Positions 1-9,171 of a stretch of DNA of 64,000 nucleotides are shown here, one piece after another (the first letter of the stretch is position 1; each line of letters begins with the position of its first letter). The stretch is from the NCBI GenBank assembly GCA_021323655.1, contig JAJPKO010000065.1:124001-188000 (forward strand). The letters are read 5' to 3'. Source of the DNA: Acidobacteriaceae bacterium. Its GTDB lineage: Bacteria; Acidobacteriota; Terriglobia; Terriglobales; Acidobacteriaceae. The notes under the pieces were generated by a model. It made no database searches, had not been told where the DNA came from, and saw only the letters and a list, made by a program, of their open reading frames with translations. The position numbers and the translations under genes are program-made.

Positions 1-372
1 CCTGGCCATATTGCAATTGCGGAAGGCAAAACAAAAGTAAGGCCGCTGTCCGTCTACCATGGAAAAACAGGCCTCGGGCTCTCGGTGGAAATGAGCGTAA
101 AGCATGGTCCGGTCACGCTGCTTTCCATTGTGGAGGACCGCGCGCATGGCTTTAAGCTACTCGTCGCACAAGCCGAATCTGTTCCCGGCAGCATCCTGGA
201 AATCGGGAACACCAACAGCCGCTACCGCTTTCCTATCGGAGCCAGGGCCTTCATCACTCAATGGAACGGCCACGGCCCTGCACACCATTGCGCTGTGGGA
301 ACAGGCCATGTCGCGCACAAACTGGAAAAACTGGCGAGACTACTCGGCCTCGAATTTCATCGAGTGTGTTGA
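1..372 (+). CDS. Sugar isomerase, C-terminal fragment (L-arabinose/L-fucose isomerase superfamily)
   Basis: The reading frame is open from base 1 and ends at TGA 370-372, so only the last 123 residues of a gene that begins upstream are present. The segment has the C-terminal architecture of ketol isomerases of the L-arabinose/L-fucose isomerase superfamily: a beta-rich part with LEIGNTNSRYRF, then WNGHGPAHHCAVGTGH, whose paired histidines resemble the metal-binding histidine near the end of AraA, and a final helix. Family members interconvert aldoses and ketoses in the cytosol using a divalent metal. The exact sugar cannot be read from this piece. It converges with the transhydrogenase genes, leaving 28 bp between the two stop codons. 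Confidence 0.72.
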   Translation, partial: PGHIAIAEGKTKVRPLSVYHGKTGLGLSVEMSVKHGPVTLLSIVEDRAHGFKLLVAQAESVPGSILEIGNTNSRYRFPIGARAFITQWNGHGPAHHCAVGTGHVAHKLEKLARLLGLEFHRVC

Positions 373-400
373 CGCAAGGGACCAGGGGCACGTCATTTGC

Positions 401-1795
401 TCAGACTCCCGCCGCGACTGCATTCAACTCCTTGATAAGGCTTCCTACAAACGCCTTGGCATCTCCAAATAGCATCAGGGTCTTGTCAAGGTAATATAGG
501 TCGTTATCAATTCCCGCAAAGCCAGGACTCATGCTGCGCTTAATCACCATGACCGTTCGCGCCTCATAGGCGTTCAGAATTGGCATTCCGGATATAGGGC
601 TGCCCTTGGTAAACCGGGCCGCAGGATTCACGACATCGTTAGCTCCAATCACCAGTGCGACATCGGTGCGCGAAAATTCCGGATTGATTTCATCCATCTC
701 AATCAAGCGGTCGTAGGGCACATCGGCCTCCGCAAGCAGAACGTTCATATGTCCCGGCATGCGTCCCGCCACAGGATGAATGGCGAAACTCACTTCCACA
801 CCGCGTTTGGTCAGAATATCATGCAGTTCACGCAATTTATGCTGCGCCTGCGCAACAGCCATTCCATAGCCAGGGATAATCACCACCTTGCGCGCCGCAT
901 CCAGAATCTGTGCTGCTTCTTCTGCAGATGCAGAGCGGATAGGCCTTGCTTCGGTCTTCGTCACCGTGGTCTGGACAGTACCGAATGCGCCAAACAGAAC
1001 GTTTGTAAATGATCGGTTCATGGCACGGCACATAATCACTGAAAGGATGAACCCGGACGAACCATCCAGCGCGCCAGCAACAATCAGCATCTTGCTGTTC
1101 AGCACAAAGCCCAGCAGCGCAGCCGAAAATCCGGCGTAAGAATTCAGCAAAGAGATGACGGTCGGCATGTCCGCTCCGCCAATCGGTGTCACCAGCATCA
1201 CGCCAAAAATCAGGGCCACAATTACCATCGCTACAAACAAGGTCGTTTGCTGCGGATGTACAACCAAGGCAACAGCCAGAATCAGCGCCGCCGCAAGCAC
1301 CGAAAGGCTGACAATATTCTGGTACTTATAAACAATAGGCCGCTGCGGCAGTATCTCCTGCAACTTGCCTGCTGCGATGAGGCTTCCGGTAAATGTAAGC
1401 GAACCGATGATGACCTCAAGCGCAATCTCGCCCATTCCAAAGCGTGTCAGATGGTCCAGCCCCTCGTAATACTCAGCGATGCCAATCATCGCGGCAGACA
1501 AAGCGCCAAAAGCGTGGCTCAGCGCAGTCCGCTGCGGCACAGCGGTGATCTTCACCATACCGAGGGGAATGCCAATACCTGCGCCGATAATCAACGAGAT
1601 GATGATCCACTTATAGGCAATCACTTCGGGATTGCAGAGCGTGGCGACAACAGCCAGTCCGGCCGCGATTTCTCCAGCCAGAACGCCTCTTCGTGCGCTG
1701 ACAGGCGAGCTGAGCCACTTGAGCGCCAGAATAAACAGCACAATCGCGGCAATGTAGGCGAAATGAATATACTGCTCCAGGGCCACTGCGTTCAT
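401..1795 (-). CDS. pntB: NAD(P) transhydrogenase subunit beta
   Basis: This 464-residue inner-membrane protein is the beta subunit of the proton-translocating transhydrogenase, which drives hydride transfer from NADH to NADP+ with the proton gradient. The N-terminal ~270 residues are a series of hydrophobic helices. The C-terminal ~180 residues form the NADP(H)-binding domain III, recognised by GYGMAVAQAQ, HPVAGRMPGHMNVLLAEA, GANDVVNPAA and the KRSM/GFAGIDN segment. Length matches the family. Its ATG (1793-1795) overlaps the stop of the preceding subunit gene in an ATGA arrangement, so the subunits are translationally coupled in one operon. Confidence 0.97.
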   Translation of the reverse strand: MNAVALEQYIHFAYIAAIVLFILALKWLSSPVSARRGVLAGEIAAGLAVVATLCNPEVIAYKWIIISLIIGAGIGIPLGMVKITAVPQRTALSHAFGALSAAMIGIAEYYEGLDHLTRFGMGEIALEVIIGSLTFTGSLIAAGKLQEILPQRPIVYKYQNIVSLSVLAAALILAVALVVHPQQTTLFVAMVIVALIFGVMLVTPIGGADMPTVISLLNSYAGFSAALLGFVLNSKMLIVAGALDGSSGFILSVIMCRAMNRSFTNVLFGAFGTVQTTVTKTEARPIRSASAEEAAQILDAARKVVIIPGYGMAVAQAQHKLRELHDILTKRGVEVSFAIHPVAGRMPGHMNVLLAEADVPYDRLIEMDEINPEFSRTDVALVIGANDVVNPAARFTKGSPISGMPILNAYEARTVMVIKRSMSPGFAGIDNDLYYLDKTLMLFGDAKAFVGSLIKELNAVAAGV

Positions 1796-2088
1796 GGTCT
1801 TTTCGCTCCGCCAGACTTGAACATCCGCACCATGCGGTCGGTGATAAGGAACCCGCCGACCATGTTGCTGAACGATGCTGCAATGGCAATAGCACCGAGC
1901 GTTGTAGTCAGCGGTGTCCCCTGCCGCCCCGTGATGATGATGGCCGCAACCACCACGATAGCATCCAAAGCGTTCGTCAATGACATCAGCGGCGTATGCA
2001 GCAGAGGTGATACACGCTTAATCAACTCAAACCCGACAAATCCCGCCAGGACAAAGACATAAAGATTTGAAATAAAGTCTGCAGGCAT
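1792..2088 (-). CDS. pntAB: NAD(P) transhydrogenase subunit alpha, membrane part (part 2)
   Basis: A 98-residue hydrophobic protein corresponding to the membrane domain found at the C-terminus of one-piece PntA proteins such as that of E. coli. Hydrophobic helices are visible around FVLAGFVGFELIKRV, AIVVVAAIIITG and AIAIAASFSNMVGGFLI. It forms part of the proton channel with PntB. It lies between the genes for the soluble alpha part and PntB and overlaps pntB by 4 bp. The three-gene arrangement is the split form known from several bacteria, so this is a complete subunit and not a truncation. Confidence 0.93.
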   Translation of the reverse strand: MPADFISNLYVFVLAGFVGFELIKRVSPLLHTPLMSLTNALDAIVVVAAIIITGRQGTPLTTTLGAIAIAASFSNMVGGFLITDRMVRMFKSGGAKRP

Positions 2089-2106
2089 TCGTTTCTCCTG
2101 AAGTTC

Positions 2107-3273
2107 CTATGCGCGCGTTCCTGAAGACGCAAGCTCCGCAACGCGCTGGTTGACGATGCGTCCTTCATGGGTCACCAGCGCCTCGCGAATGATCTCGTCT
2201 TCCAGATTCAGCATTATCTTTCCGTCACTCATCAGCAGCTTTGCCACAGCGGCCACATTGGCTGAAAACATCTGGCTTGCATGGTTGGGAACACTGGAAG
2301 GCAAATTCACTGGTCCGACAATCGTTACGTCATGATGCACAACAGTTTCCCCAACCCTTGTAAGCTCACAATTGCCGCCGCGCTCGGCAGCAATGTCTAC
2401 AATCACTGAGCCGGGCTGCATTGAAGAAACCATCTCAGACGTAATCAGGACGGGGGCTTTACGCCCCGGAACAGCGGCCGTAGTAATCACAACGTCCTGT
2501 TCGCGCAGCACTTCGGTTAGTTGTTCGCGCTGCTTGCGGTAAAAGTCTTCTCCGAGTGCCTTGGCATAGCCGCCCTTGTCTTCTGCGGCCTCGGCTTCCA
2601 CAGCCAGCACAACAAACTTCGCCCCCACGCTTTCGACTTGCTCTTTCACTGCTGCGCGCACGTCATAGGCACTGACCACTGCACCAAGGCGCCGGGCTGT
2701 CGCAATGGCCTGTAACCCGGCAACACCTGCACCCAGCACAAACACCTTCGCAGGCGTAATCGTTCCCGCAGCGGTCATGAGCAGAGGGAATATTTTGGGT
2801 AATTGCGTTGCAGCCAGCATAACAGCACGATATCCCGCGATCGTTGCCATCGAAGACAGTGCATCCATGCTCTGTGCCCGCGTAATGCGCGGAATTAATT
2901 CAAGCGCCAGCAGAGAAACCCCAGCTGATGCCAAATCAGAGCACTCCTGCACCGCCGTCAGTGGCTCAGCGAATCCAATGAGCACCTGCCCCGGACGAAA
3001 GTGCTTCAGATCTGCACGCCCGGCTTCAGGATTCGCGCCCAGGCAGCGCACCTGGGCGATAATGTCCGCCTGCTGAAACACATCTTCGCGGCTGGCGATG
3101 CGAGCGCCGCGCGCCACATATAATTCGTCCGGGAATCCCGCAGCGGCCCCGGCAGATTGTTCAAGAACGACCTCAAGTCCGGCCTTTTTCAGCACCTCGC
3201 ATTGGCGGGGTACAAGCGCAACACGCCGTTCCTGAGGATAGGTTTCATGCAGAATCCCAAGGGTTCCAGGCAA
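2107..3273 (-). CDS. pntAA: NAD(P) transhydrogenase subunit alpha, soluble NAD-binding part (part 1)
   Basis: Soluble NAD(H)-binding component of the transhydrogenase. The N-terminus reads LGILHETYPQERRVALVP, typical of the alanine dehydrogenase/PntA fold, and the dinucleotide-binding Rossmann loop is VFVLGAGVAGLQAIATARRLG. I place the start at TTG 3273 because AGGAG (3284-3288) lies 10 nt upstream and this gives a normal 388-residue length. The frame stays open to an ATG at 3348, but that adds 25 residues with no family resemblance. CTG at 3279 is only 4 nt from the same AGGAG. It is the first gene of the three-gene transhydrogenase operon. Confidence 0.93.
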   Translation of the reverse strand: MPGTLGILHETYPQERRVALVPRQCEVLKKAGLEVVLEQSAGAAAGFPDELYVARGARIASREDVFQQADIIAQVRCLGANPEAGRADLKHFRPGQVLIGFAEPLTAVQECSDLASAGVSLLALELIPRITRAQSMDALSSMATIAGYRAVMLAATQLPKIFPLLMTAAGTITPAKVFVLGAGVAGLQAIATARRLGAVVSAYDVRAAVKEQVESVGAKFVVLAVEAEAAEDKGGYAKALGEDFYRKQREQLTEVLREQDVVITTAAVPGRKAPVLITSEMVSSMQPGSVIVDIAAERGGNCELTRVGETVVHHDVTIVGPVNLPSSVPNHASQMFSANVAAVAKLLMSDGKIMLNLEDEIIREALVTHEGRIVNQRVAELASSGTRA

Positions 3274-3485
3274 TTTCAGAACTCTCCTTTGGGGAGCCAA
3301 GGTATTCAATTTATTTATGCTTTGGCAAGGGTAAAAAGCTGCGGGCATAAGAAAAATGTTTATATAACACGAATCTATGTAATTTGGGTGAATAGAGGAC
3401 CTTCAGCAATAGCTGCCCGTCTGTCCCTCGGAGGGCCGATATCATTCACGGAGTATTAAGGTTAAAAAATTTAGTTTTATAAGTG

Positions 3486-4787
3486 ATGGGTTTGTATTTC
3501 AAAATGAGAGTTATTTGCTTTATGGCGGCCGCATGGCTGATTTCCTGCTCAGCCGTTTTTGCCCAGCAGACCGTCACCATTACCCTCGACGAGGCCATTC
3601 ACCGCGCAGAAGCCAATGAGCCAATCTTTGCTGCCAGCGTGGCCGACAGCAAAGTCGCAGCGCTGGATCGCTCCATCGCCCGCGCCGCCCTTCTGCCCAA
3701 TGCGGTGTACCACAACCAATATCTGTACACACAGGGCACCGGCACCACAACGCCGCGCTTTATCGCCAATAACGCCGTCCATGAATACATAAGCCAGGGC
3801 GTAGTGAATGAAACCGTAGGCCTGGCAGGAGTAGCAGAAGTCAAGCGTGCCGATGCAGCTGCCGCTTTTGCCGCAGCTCAGCTTGAAGTCACACGACGCG
3901 GATTGGTGGCCACCGTCGTCAATTTGTACTACAGTCTCCTGGCCGCAGATCAGAAGCAGGCCGTGGCCACTCGAGCAGCCGACGAGGCTGATTCCTTCGT
4001 GGATCTCACCCGGAAACGCGAAAATGCGCGAGAGGCGGCCCATGCAGATGTCATCAAGGCCCAACTGGAGCAGCAGCAGCGCCATCGTGATCTGGAAGAT
4101 GCCCGGGTGGCCGCGGAAAGGGCCCGCCTCGAACTGGGCGTCCTGCTCTTTCCTGATCCCAGGACCCCATACACGGTCGAAAACATCGCAGTTCGCACGG
4201 ACCTGCCAACACGCGCCGAAGTGCAGTCAGCAGCTTCGGCCAATAATCCTGACATCAGGAGTGCATTCGCTGCATTGCAGCAAAGCAGCGCAGAAGTACT
4301 GGCAGCACGCGCTGCCTATCTGCCTGATCTTAGACTGAATGTCACGTACGGTATTGATGCGCCACAATTCGCCACGCGCGGCCCCGACGGAATCCACAAT
4401 CTCGGCTATTCGGCCGCAGTAACGCTCGATATCCCCGTATGGGACTGGCTCTCCACACAGCACAAAGTCAGGCAAAGCGAAATCCGTCGCGATGCGGCGC
4501 GCGTAGCGCTCACTGCAGCCCAGCGCAGGCTCATTGCAGAACTCGATGAGTTCTATTCCGAGGCAGTGGCCGCACGCAACCAGCTTGCGTCGCTCGATCA
4601 AAGCGTGCAAACCGCAACAGATAGCCTGCGACTTACCAAGCTGCGCTATACAGATGGTGAGGCCACCGTGCTCGAAGTGGTAGATGCACAGAATGCGCTC
4701 ACTCTGGCGGAAATTGCGCGCGAAGACGGCCGGGTGCGATATGAACTGGCGCTCGCAAACTTGCAGACATTGACGGGAAAACTTTAA
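3486..4787 (+). CDS. TolC-family outer membrane efflux protein
   Basis: A 433-residue outer-membrane channel of the TolC/OEP family. A signal peptide is visible (hydrophobic to about residue 25, with SCSAVFA before QQ), followed by TITLDEAIHRAEANEP, the usual start of the first OEP repeat. Two alanine- and glutamine-rich helical hairpins follow, at roughly residues 40-215 and 230-430, the second with LRLTKLRYTDGEATVLEVVDAQ, typical of the family. The start is uncertain: GTG 3483, ATG 3486 and ATG 3504 are in frame and none has a clear Shine-Dalgarno site. It is the first gene of a three-gene efflux operon, 2 bp before the adaptor gene. Confidence 0.93.
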   Translation: MGLYFKMRVICFMAAAWLISCSAVFAQQTVTITLDEAIHRAEANEPIFAASVADSKVAALDRSIARAALLPNAVYHNQYLYTQGTGTTTPRFIANNAVHEYISQGVVNETVGLAGVAEVKRADAAAAFAAAQLEVTRRGLVATVVNLYYSLLAADQKQAVATRAADEADSFVDLTRKRENAREAAHADVIKAQLEQQQRHRDLEDARVAAERARLELGVLLFPDPRTPYTVENIAVRTDLPTRAEVQSAASANNPDIRSAFAALQQSSAEVLAARAAYLPDLRLNVTYGIDAPQFATRGPDGIHNLGYSAAVTLDIPVWDWLSTQHKVRQSEIRRDAARVALTAAQRRLIAELDEFYSEAVAARNQLASLDQSVQTATDSLRLTKLRYTDGEATVLEVVDAQNALTLAEIAREDGRVRYELALANLQTLTGKL

Positions 4788-4789
4788 GA

Positions 4790-6043
4790 ATGTGGAACGT
4801 TATAAGCAAAAGCATATCTTGTCTGGGATTGATAATGGCCCTCATCCTGACTGGCTGCGGCAAAAAAGAAGCCGCGCCTGAAGTACAGGTCGAAGTGCAG
4901 GCACAACATCCTGAAGTGGGCCCAATCTCAGCCCATATTACCGCCGATGCCGTACTCGCACCGCTGGCCCAGGCAGCCATTGCGCCAAAAATCAGCGCTC
5001 CGGTCAAGAAGTTCTATGTCCAACGTGGATCGCATGTAAAAGCAGGTCAATTACTCGCCGTTCTTGAAAACCGCGACCTTGAAGCCGCTGTAGTAGACAA
5101 TCAGGGCAGCTACACCGCCGCACAAGCTGCCTACGCCACAGCGACAAAGGCCCAGGTCCCGGAGGATTACCAAAAGGCACAGCTCGATCTTGCACAAGCC
5201 AGGGCAAATCTTGATCTGAACCAGAGCATTGTCAAGGCGCGCCAGGAGCTCTTTGCCGAAGGGGCCATTCCCGGCCGCGATCTGGACACCGCCCAGGCCG
5301 CCCTGGTGCAGGCTCAGGCCGCCTATGATTCCGCAAAGAAGCACCTTGATTCCATGCAGGCCGTAAGCCGCGAAGCGGCATTAAAAGCCGCACAGGGGCA
5401 ACTGGAGTCAGCGAAAGGAAAGTACCTCGGCGCAGAGGCGCAGGCCAGCTATTCAGAGATTCGCAGCCCTATAAACGGCGTCGTGACCGATCGACCGCTC
5501 TTTGCCGGAGAAACAGCCGCAGCCGGAGCACCACTGCTTACCGTCATGGACACTTCAGCGCTGCTTGCTAAAGTACATATTTCCCAGGTGTTGGCTCAGC
5601 AGCTCAAAGTAGGTGACCCTGCCACGGTGACAGTTCCAGGCGTCAGGGATCCAGTCTCCGCAAAAGTCTCTCTCGTCAGCCCCGCCCTCGACCCGGGAAG
5701 CACCACCATCGAAATCTGGATACGGATTGAGAACAAAAGTGGCGCGCTGAAGGTCGGCACTCCGGTTCATGTCGCCATACAGACGAAGACTGTGCCCAAC
5801 GCAATCAAGGTCCCGCTAAGCGCGTTGCTGAATGCGCAGGACAGCAAAGCATCCGTGATGGTGGCAGGAGCAGACGGTGTGGCCCACAAAAAACAAGTTA
5901 AGACGGGCATACGTGACAGCGACAACGTGCAGATCGCCAGCGGAATTTCACCCGCAGATATGGTGATCACCGAAGGCGCGTACGGTCTGGATGACGGAAC
6001 AAAGGTAAAGATCACAGCACCCAAAAGCGGAGATGAGCAGTGA
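4790..6043 (+). CDS. RND efflux periplasmic adaptor (membrane fusion) lipoprotein
   Basis: A 417-residue adaptor that would bridge the inner-membrane RND pump and the TolC channel. The N-terminus is a lipoprotein signal with lipobox ILTGC (Cys23). Next come a biotinyl-lipoyl-like half-motif (VKKFYVQRGSHVKAGQLLAVLE), a long Ala/Gln-rich alpha-hairpin at about residues 95-215, the second half-motif (SPINGVVTDRPLFAGETAAAG) and beta-barrel/membrane-proximal domains. It starts just after the TolC stop and overlaps the permease start in a GTGA junction, so the three products should be made together. Confidence 0.94.
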   Translation: MWNVISKSISCLGLIMALILTGCGKKEAAPEVQVEVQAQHPEVGPISAHITADAVLAPLAQAAIAPKISAPVKKFYVQRGSHVKAGQLLAVLENRDLEAAVVDNQGSYTAAQAAYATATKAQVPEDYQKAQLDLAQARANLDLNQSIVKARQELFAEGAIPGRDLDTAQAALVQAQAAYDSAKKHLDSMQAVSREAALKAAQGQLESAKGKYLGAEAQASYSEIRSPINGVVTDRPLFAGETAAAGAPLLTVMDTSALLAKVHISQVLAQQLKVGDPATVTVPGVRDPVSAKVSLVSPALDPGSTTIEIWIRIENKSGALKVGTPVHVAIQTKTVPNAIKVPLSALLNAQDSKASVMVAGADGVAHKKQVKTGIRDSDNVQIASGISPADMVITEGAYGLDDGTKVKITAPKSGDEQ

Positions 6044-9000
6044 TTACCAGCCCTCCCATTCTCCAGCCTGAAACGCGGGACTTCTGGCTCTCGCGCACGG
6101 TGCGTACGGTCTTCTTTTTCGCCATCGTGCTCACCGTAGCAGGCGTGTATCTGGCTTTTCAGGTGCCGATTTCCGTCTTTCCTGAAACGAATTTTCCTCG
6201 CATCGTGATAGGCGTCGACAACGGTGTCATGCCCGTCGAGCAGATGCAGGTCACCATCACTAAGCCGATCGAAGATGCGGTGAACAGCGTTCCCGGCCTG
6301 GAAACAGTGCGCTCAACCTCCAGTCGCGGCTCAGCTGAGGTCAGCCTCTTCTTCAACTGGAACGTGGATATGTTCCAAACGCTTCAACTTGTAGATGCCG
6401 CATTGGCAAAAGTCGAACAGACCCTTCCGCCTACCGCGCGCATCACCACAAACCGGCTCACCTTTGCAACGTTTCCCATCCTCGGCTATAGCCTCACTGC
6501 AGACACGCTTTCACAAACACAGCTCTGGGAACTCGCTACATATGAACTCAAGCCTCCTCTCAATCGCGTGGCAGGAGTAAGCACCGTCACAGTCCAGGGC
6601 GGCAAAGTCCCTGAATTCCATGTCGTTCCTGATCTCGCTCGGTTGCAGTCGGCTGGCGTCACCATCACCGATCTCGTCAATGCCATCCAGTCATCGAACA
6701 TCATTGATTCTCCTGGTCTCTACGAAGAAAACCATCAGCTGATCCTTGGCACGGTTGGCGCTCAGGTCCACAACGCTGCAGAGTTAAGCCAGCTTGTCAT
6801 CAAGACCACTCCCGGAGGTGCCCCCGTCCGCGTAGCTGATGTGGCCCAGGTACAGCCGGCGACCATGCCCGTCTACACTGTCGTAACAGCAAATGGAAAG
6901 CCCGCCGTGTTGCTGAATATCGCGCGTCAGCCATCCAGCAACACCGTGGCTGTCGCAAATGGTGTTGCCGCTGAAATTCAGCAGCTTCGGACAAAACTCC
7001 CACCTGGCGTAAAGCTGGAACCGTTCTACGACCAGTCAGAACTGGTGCGCGAAAGCATCGGTAGTGTGCGCGATGCAATCCTCATCGGCCTGTTGCTTGC
7101 CTGTATCATCCTGTTTCTGTTTCTGCGCGATTGGACATCATCCCTCATCGCCGGGCTGGTCATTCCTGTAACTGTTGCAATCACAATTGTCTTCCTTTGG
7201 CTCATTGGTGAAAGCTTCAACCTGATGACGCTGGGCGGACTCGCCGCCGCGATCGGCCTTGTCATTGATGATGCCATTGTCGTTGTTGAAAACATCGTCC
7301 TGCACCGCGACTCCGGAGAATCGCGCACTGAAGCCGTACGCAAAGCCTTCGCAGAAATAACCAAGCCACTAATTGGCTCGACTATTACGCCTGTCGTTGT
7401 CTTCCTGCCACTGATCGCTGTTTCCGGCGTCACCGGAAGCTTCTTCCGCGCTCTCGCCGTCACTATGACCGCGGCGCTATTGACCTCGCTGATGCTGGCA
7501 CTCACCTGGACCCCGGGCCTCGGACTTGCCCTCCTGCGCGAACGGCATGAGACAAAACACACCGGGCCTGGACGGCTCCTTTGCCGCATCATGGATTGGC
7601 ATAGCGGCACACTGGAATGGTCTTTGGCAAAGCCCCTGCTGCTCACCGCAGGATGCGCAATTCTGGTTCTCGGCACTTTTTTCGCTTACCGTTCTCTCGG
7701 CTCAGACATGCTCCCGGAAATGGACGAAGGTGGCTTCATCCTCGACTACATCATGCCCGCAGGTAGTTCTTTGTCGGAAACAAACCGCGTGCTCAATCAT
7801 GTCGAGCGCATTTTAATGTCTACTCCTGAAGTAGAAAGCATCTCCCGCCGCACCGGTTTGCAGATGGGCTTGGCCGCAGTCACAGAAGCAAACACCGGAG
7901 ACATCACCGTTAAGCTCAAAAAAGACCGCGACCGCGGCATTGATGAGGTCATGGACGATGTTCGCCAGAAGATCAAGACCACTGAGCCTGAGCTAGACGT
8001 CGAATTCACCCAGGTCCTCCAGGACATGATCGGCGACCTCTCAAATGCCCCCGAGCCAATCCAGATCAAAATTTTTGCCAACGACCAGAATTTACTCAAC
8101 CAGCTCGGCGAGCGCATTGGCGACACCATCAGTAAGATCCCGGGAGTGGTAGACGTTAAAAATGGAGTCGAAAATACCATCAGCGGCCCAGCCACGAACT
8201 TCCAGGTGGACTCCATCGTCGCCGCGCGACTCGGCTTTACCCCCCAGGAAGTTTCTCAGGATGCAACCAGTATCCTCGATGGAATCCCGACCACAAACCC
8301 GCTGATAGCCAACAACCGGCCCTATACCATTCGCGTGCGCCTGGACGACGCATCGCGTGCTTCGCTTGAATCCATTGAGAACACGGTCTTTAACAGCAGC
8401 ACTGGCCGCACAGCAACACTCGGCTCTCTGGCGCAGATCCAGCAATTGCCTCCGCAAAACGAGATTCGCAGAGAAAATCTTCAGCAAATGATTGTGGTTA
8501 CCGGCCGACTGGAGGGTTCCGACCTGGGCACCGCAATGGCACAAGTGCAGCACGCCGTTGCCGGCCTTCATCTGCCGCCCAATGTTCGCATCACATATGG
8601 TGGCACTTATGAGGAGCAGCAGAAGTCCTTCCATGACCTCATGCGCGTGCTGTTGCTCGCCCTCGCGCTGGTTTTTGGTGTCCTGTTGACGGAATTCCGC
8701 AACTTCGCTGCACCCCTTGCGATCCTGTCCTCCTCCGTCCTCTCCATCTCCGGTGTTATTATCGCTCTGCTCATCACTGGAACCACCTTCAACGTCGCGT
8801 CCTTTATGGGACTCATTATGGTCATCGGCATTGTTGCCAAGAACGGAATCCTTCTGCTCGACGCGGATGAAAAGTTCCGCGCTAAAGGAGCATCTGCGCG
8901 CGAAGCCATGGTACATGCGGCGCAGCGCAGACTACGCCCCATTCTGATGACTGCCATCGCAGCAGTATGCGGAATGTTTCCGCTGGCCTTTGCCATTGGC

Positions 9001-9132
9001 TCCGGCTCGCAGATGCTTCAGCCTCTGGCAATCGCCGTGATTGGAGGCCTGTGCATCTCGATGGTGTTGAGCCTGGTTGTCACGCCGGTGGTGTACTACT
9101 TCCTTACGCGGACCAGAGAAGAGCATGCCTGA
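6040..9132 (+). CDS. RND-family efflux permease (AcrB-like inner-membrane pump)
   Basis: A 1030-residue RND pump, the usual full length. It has the duplicated arrangement of a transmembrane segment, large periplasmic domain and five or six helices. The proton-relay residues of drug-type RND pumps are present: two aspartates in GLVIDDAIVVVENI (about D410-D411) and a lysine in GIVAKNGILLLD (about K934). The central MLPEMDEGGFILDYIMPAG segment is also seen in many broad RND clades, so the substrate (drug, solvent or metal) cannot be fixed. It starts with GTG overlapping the adaptor stop. A two-component system converges from the other side. Confidence 0.95.
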   Translation: MITSPPILQPETRDFWLSRTVRTVFFFAIVLTVAGVYLAFQVPISVFPETNFPRIVIGVDNGVMPVEQMQVTITKPIEDAVNSVPGLETVRSTSSRGSAEVSLFFNWNVDMFQTLQLVDAALAKVEQTLPPTARITTNRLTFATFPILGYSLTADTLSQTQLWELATYELKPPLNRVAGVSTVTVQGGKVPEFHVVPDLARLQSAGVTITDLVNAIQSSNIIDSPGLYEENHQLILGTVGAQVHNAAELSQLVIKTTPGGAPVRVADVAQVQPATMPVYTVVTANGKPAVLLNIARQPSSNTVAVANGVAAEIQQLRTKLPPGVKLEPFYDQSELVRESIGSVRDAILIGLLLACIILFLFLRDWTSSLIAGLVIPVTVAITIVFLWLIGESFNLMTLGGLAAAIGLVIDDAIVVVENIVLHRDSGESRTEAVRKAFAEITKPLIGSTITPVVVFLPLIAVSGVTGSFFRALAVTMTAALLTSLMLALTWTPGLGLALLRERHETKHTGPGRLLCRIMDWHSGTLEWSLAKPLLLTAGCAILVLGTFFAYRSLGSDMLPEMDEGGFILDYIMPAGSSLSETNRVLNHVERILMSTPEVESISRRTGLQMGLAAVTEANTGDITVKLKKDRDRGIDEVMDDVRQKIKTTEPELDVEFTQVLQDMIGDLSNAPEPIQIKIFANDQNLLNQLGERIGDTISKIPGVVDVKNGVENTISGPATNFQVDSIVAARLGFTPQEVSQDATSILDGIPTTNPLIANNRPYTIRVRLDDASRASLESIENTVFNSSTGRTATLGSLAQIQQLPPQNEIRRENLQQMIVVTGRLEGSDLGTAMAQVQHAVAGLHLPPNVRITYGGTYEEQQKSFHDLMRVLLLALALVFGVLLTEFRNFAAPLAILSSSVLSISGVIIALLITGTTFNVASFMGLIMVIGIVAKNGILLLDADEKFRAKGASAREAMVHAAQRRLRPILMTAIAAVCGMFPLAFAIGSGSQMLQPLAIAVIGGLCISMVLSLVVTPVVYYFLTRTREEHA

Positions 9133-9150
9133 TAACAAGTGCGGAATTTC

Positions 9151-9167
9151 GGTCTGCTCGTAAGACC
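9151..9167. terminator. Weak hairpin between convergent operons
   Basis: GGTCT and AGACC pair around a 7-nt loop in the 39-bp gap between the RND permease stop and the histidine kinase stop. There is no real T-run on either strand, so it could serve as a weak bidirectional terminator or be incidental. Confidence 0.3.
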
Positions 9168-9171
9168 AGAT

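Noticed and set aside
1247-2062. 271-codon frame opposite pntB
   Set aside because: It is antisense to a clear transhydrogenase gene; the product is low-complexity and unrecognisable.
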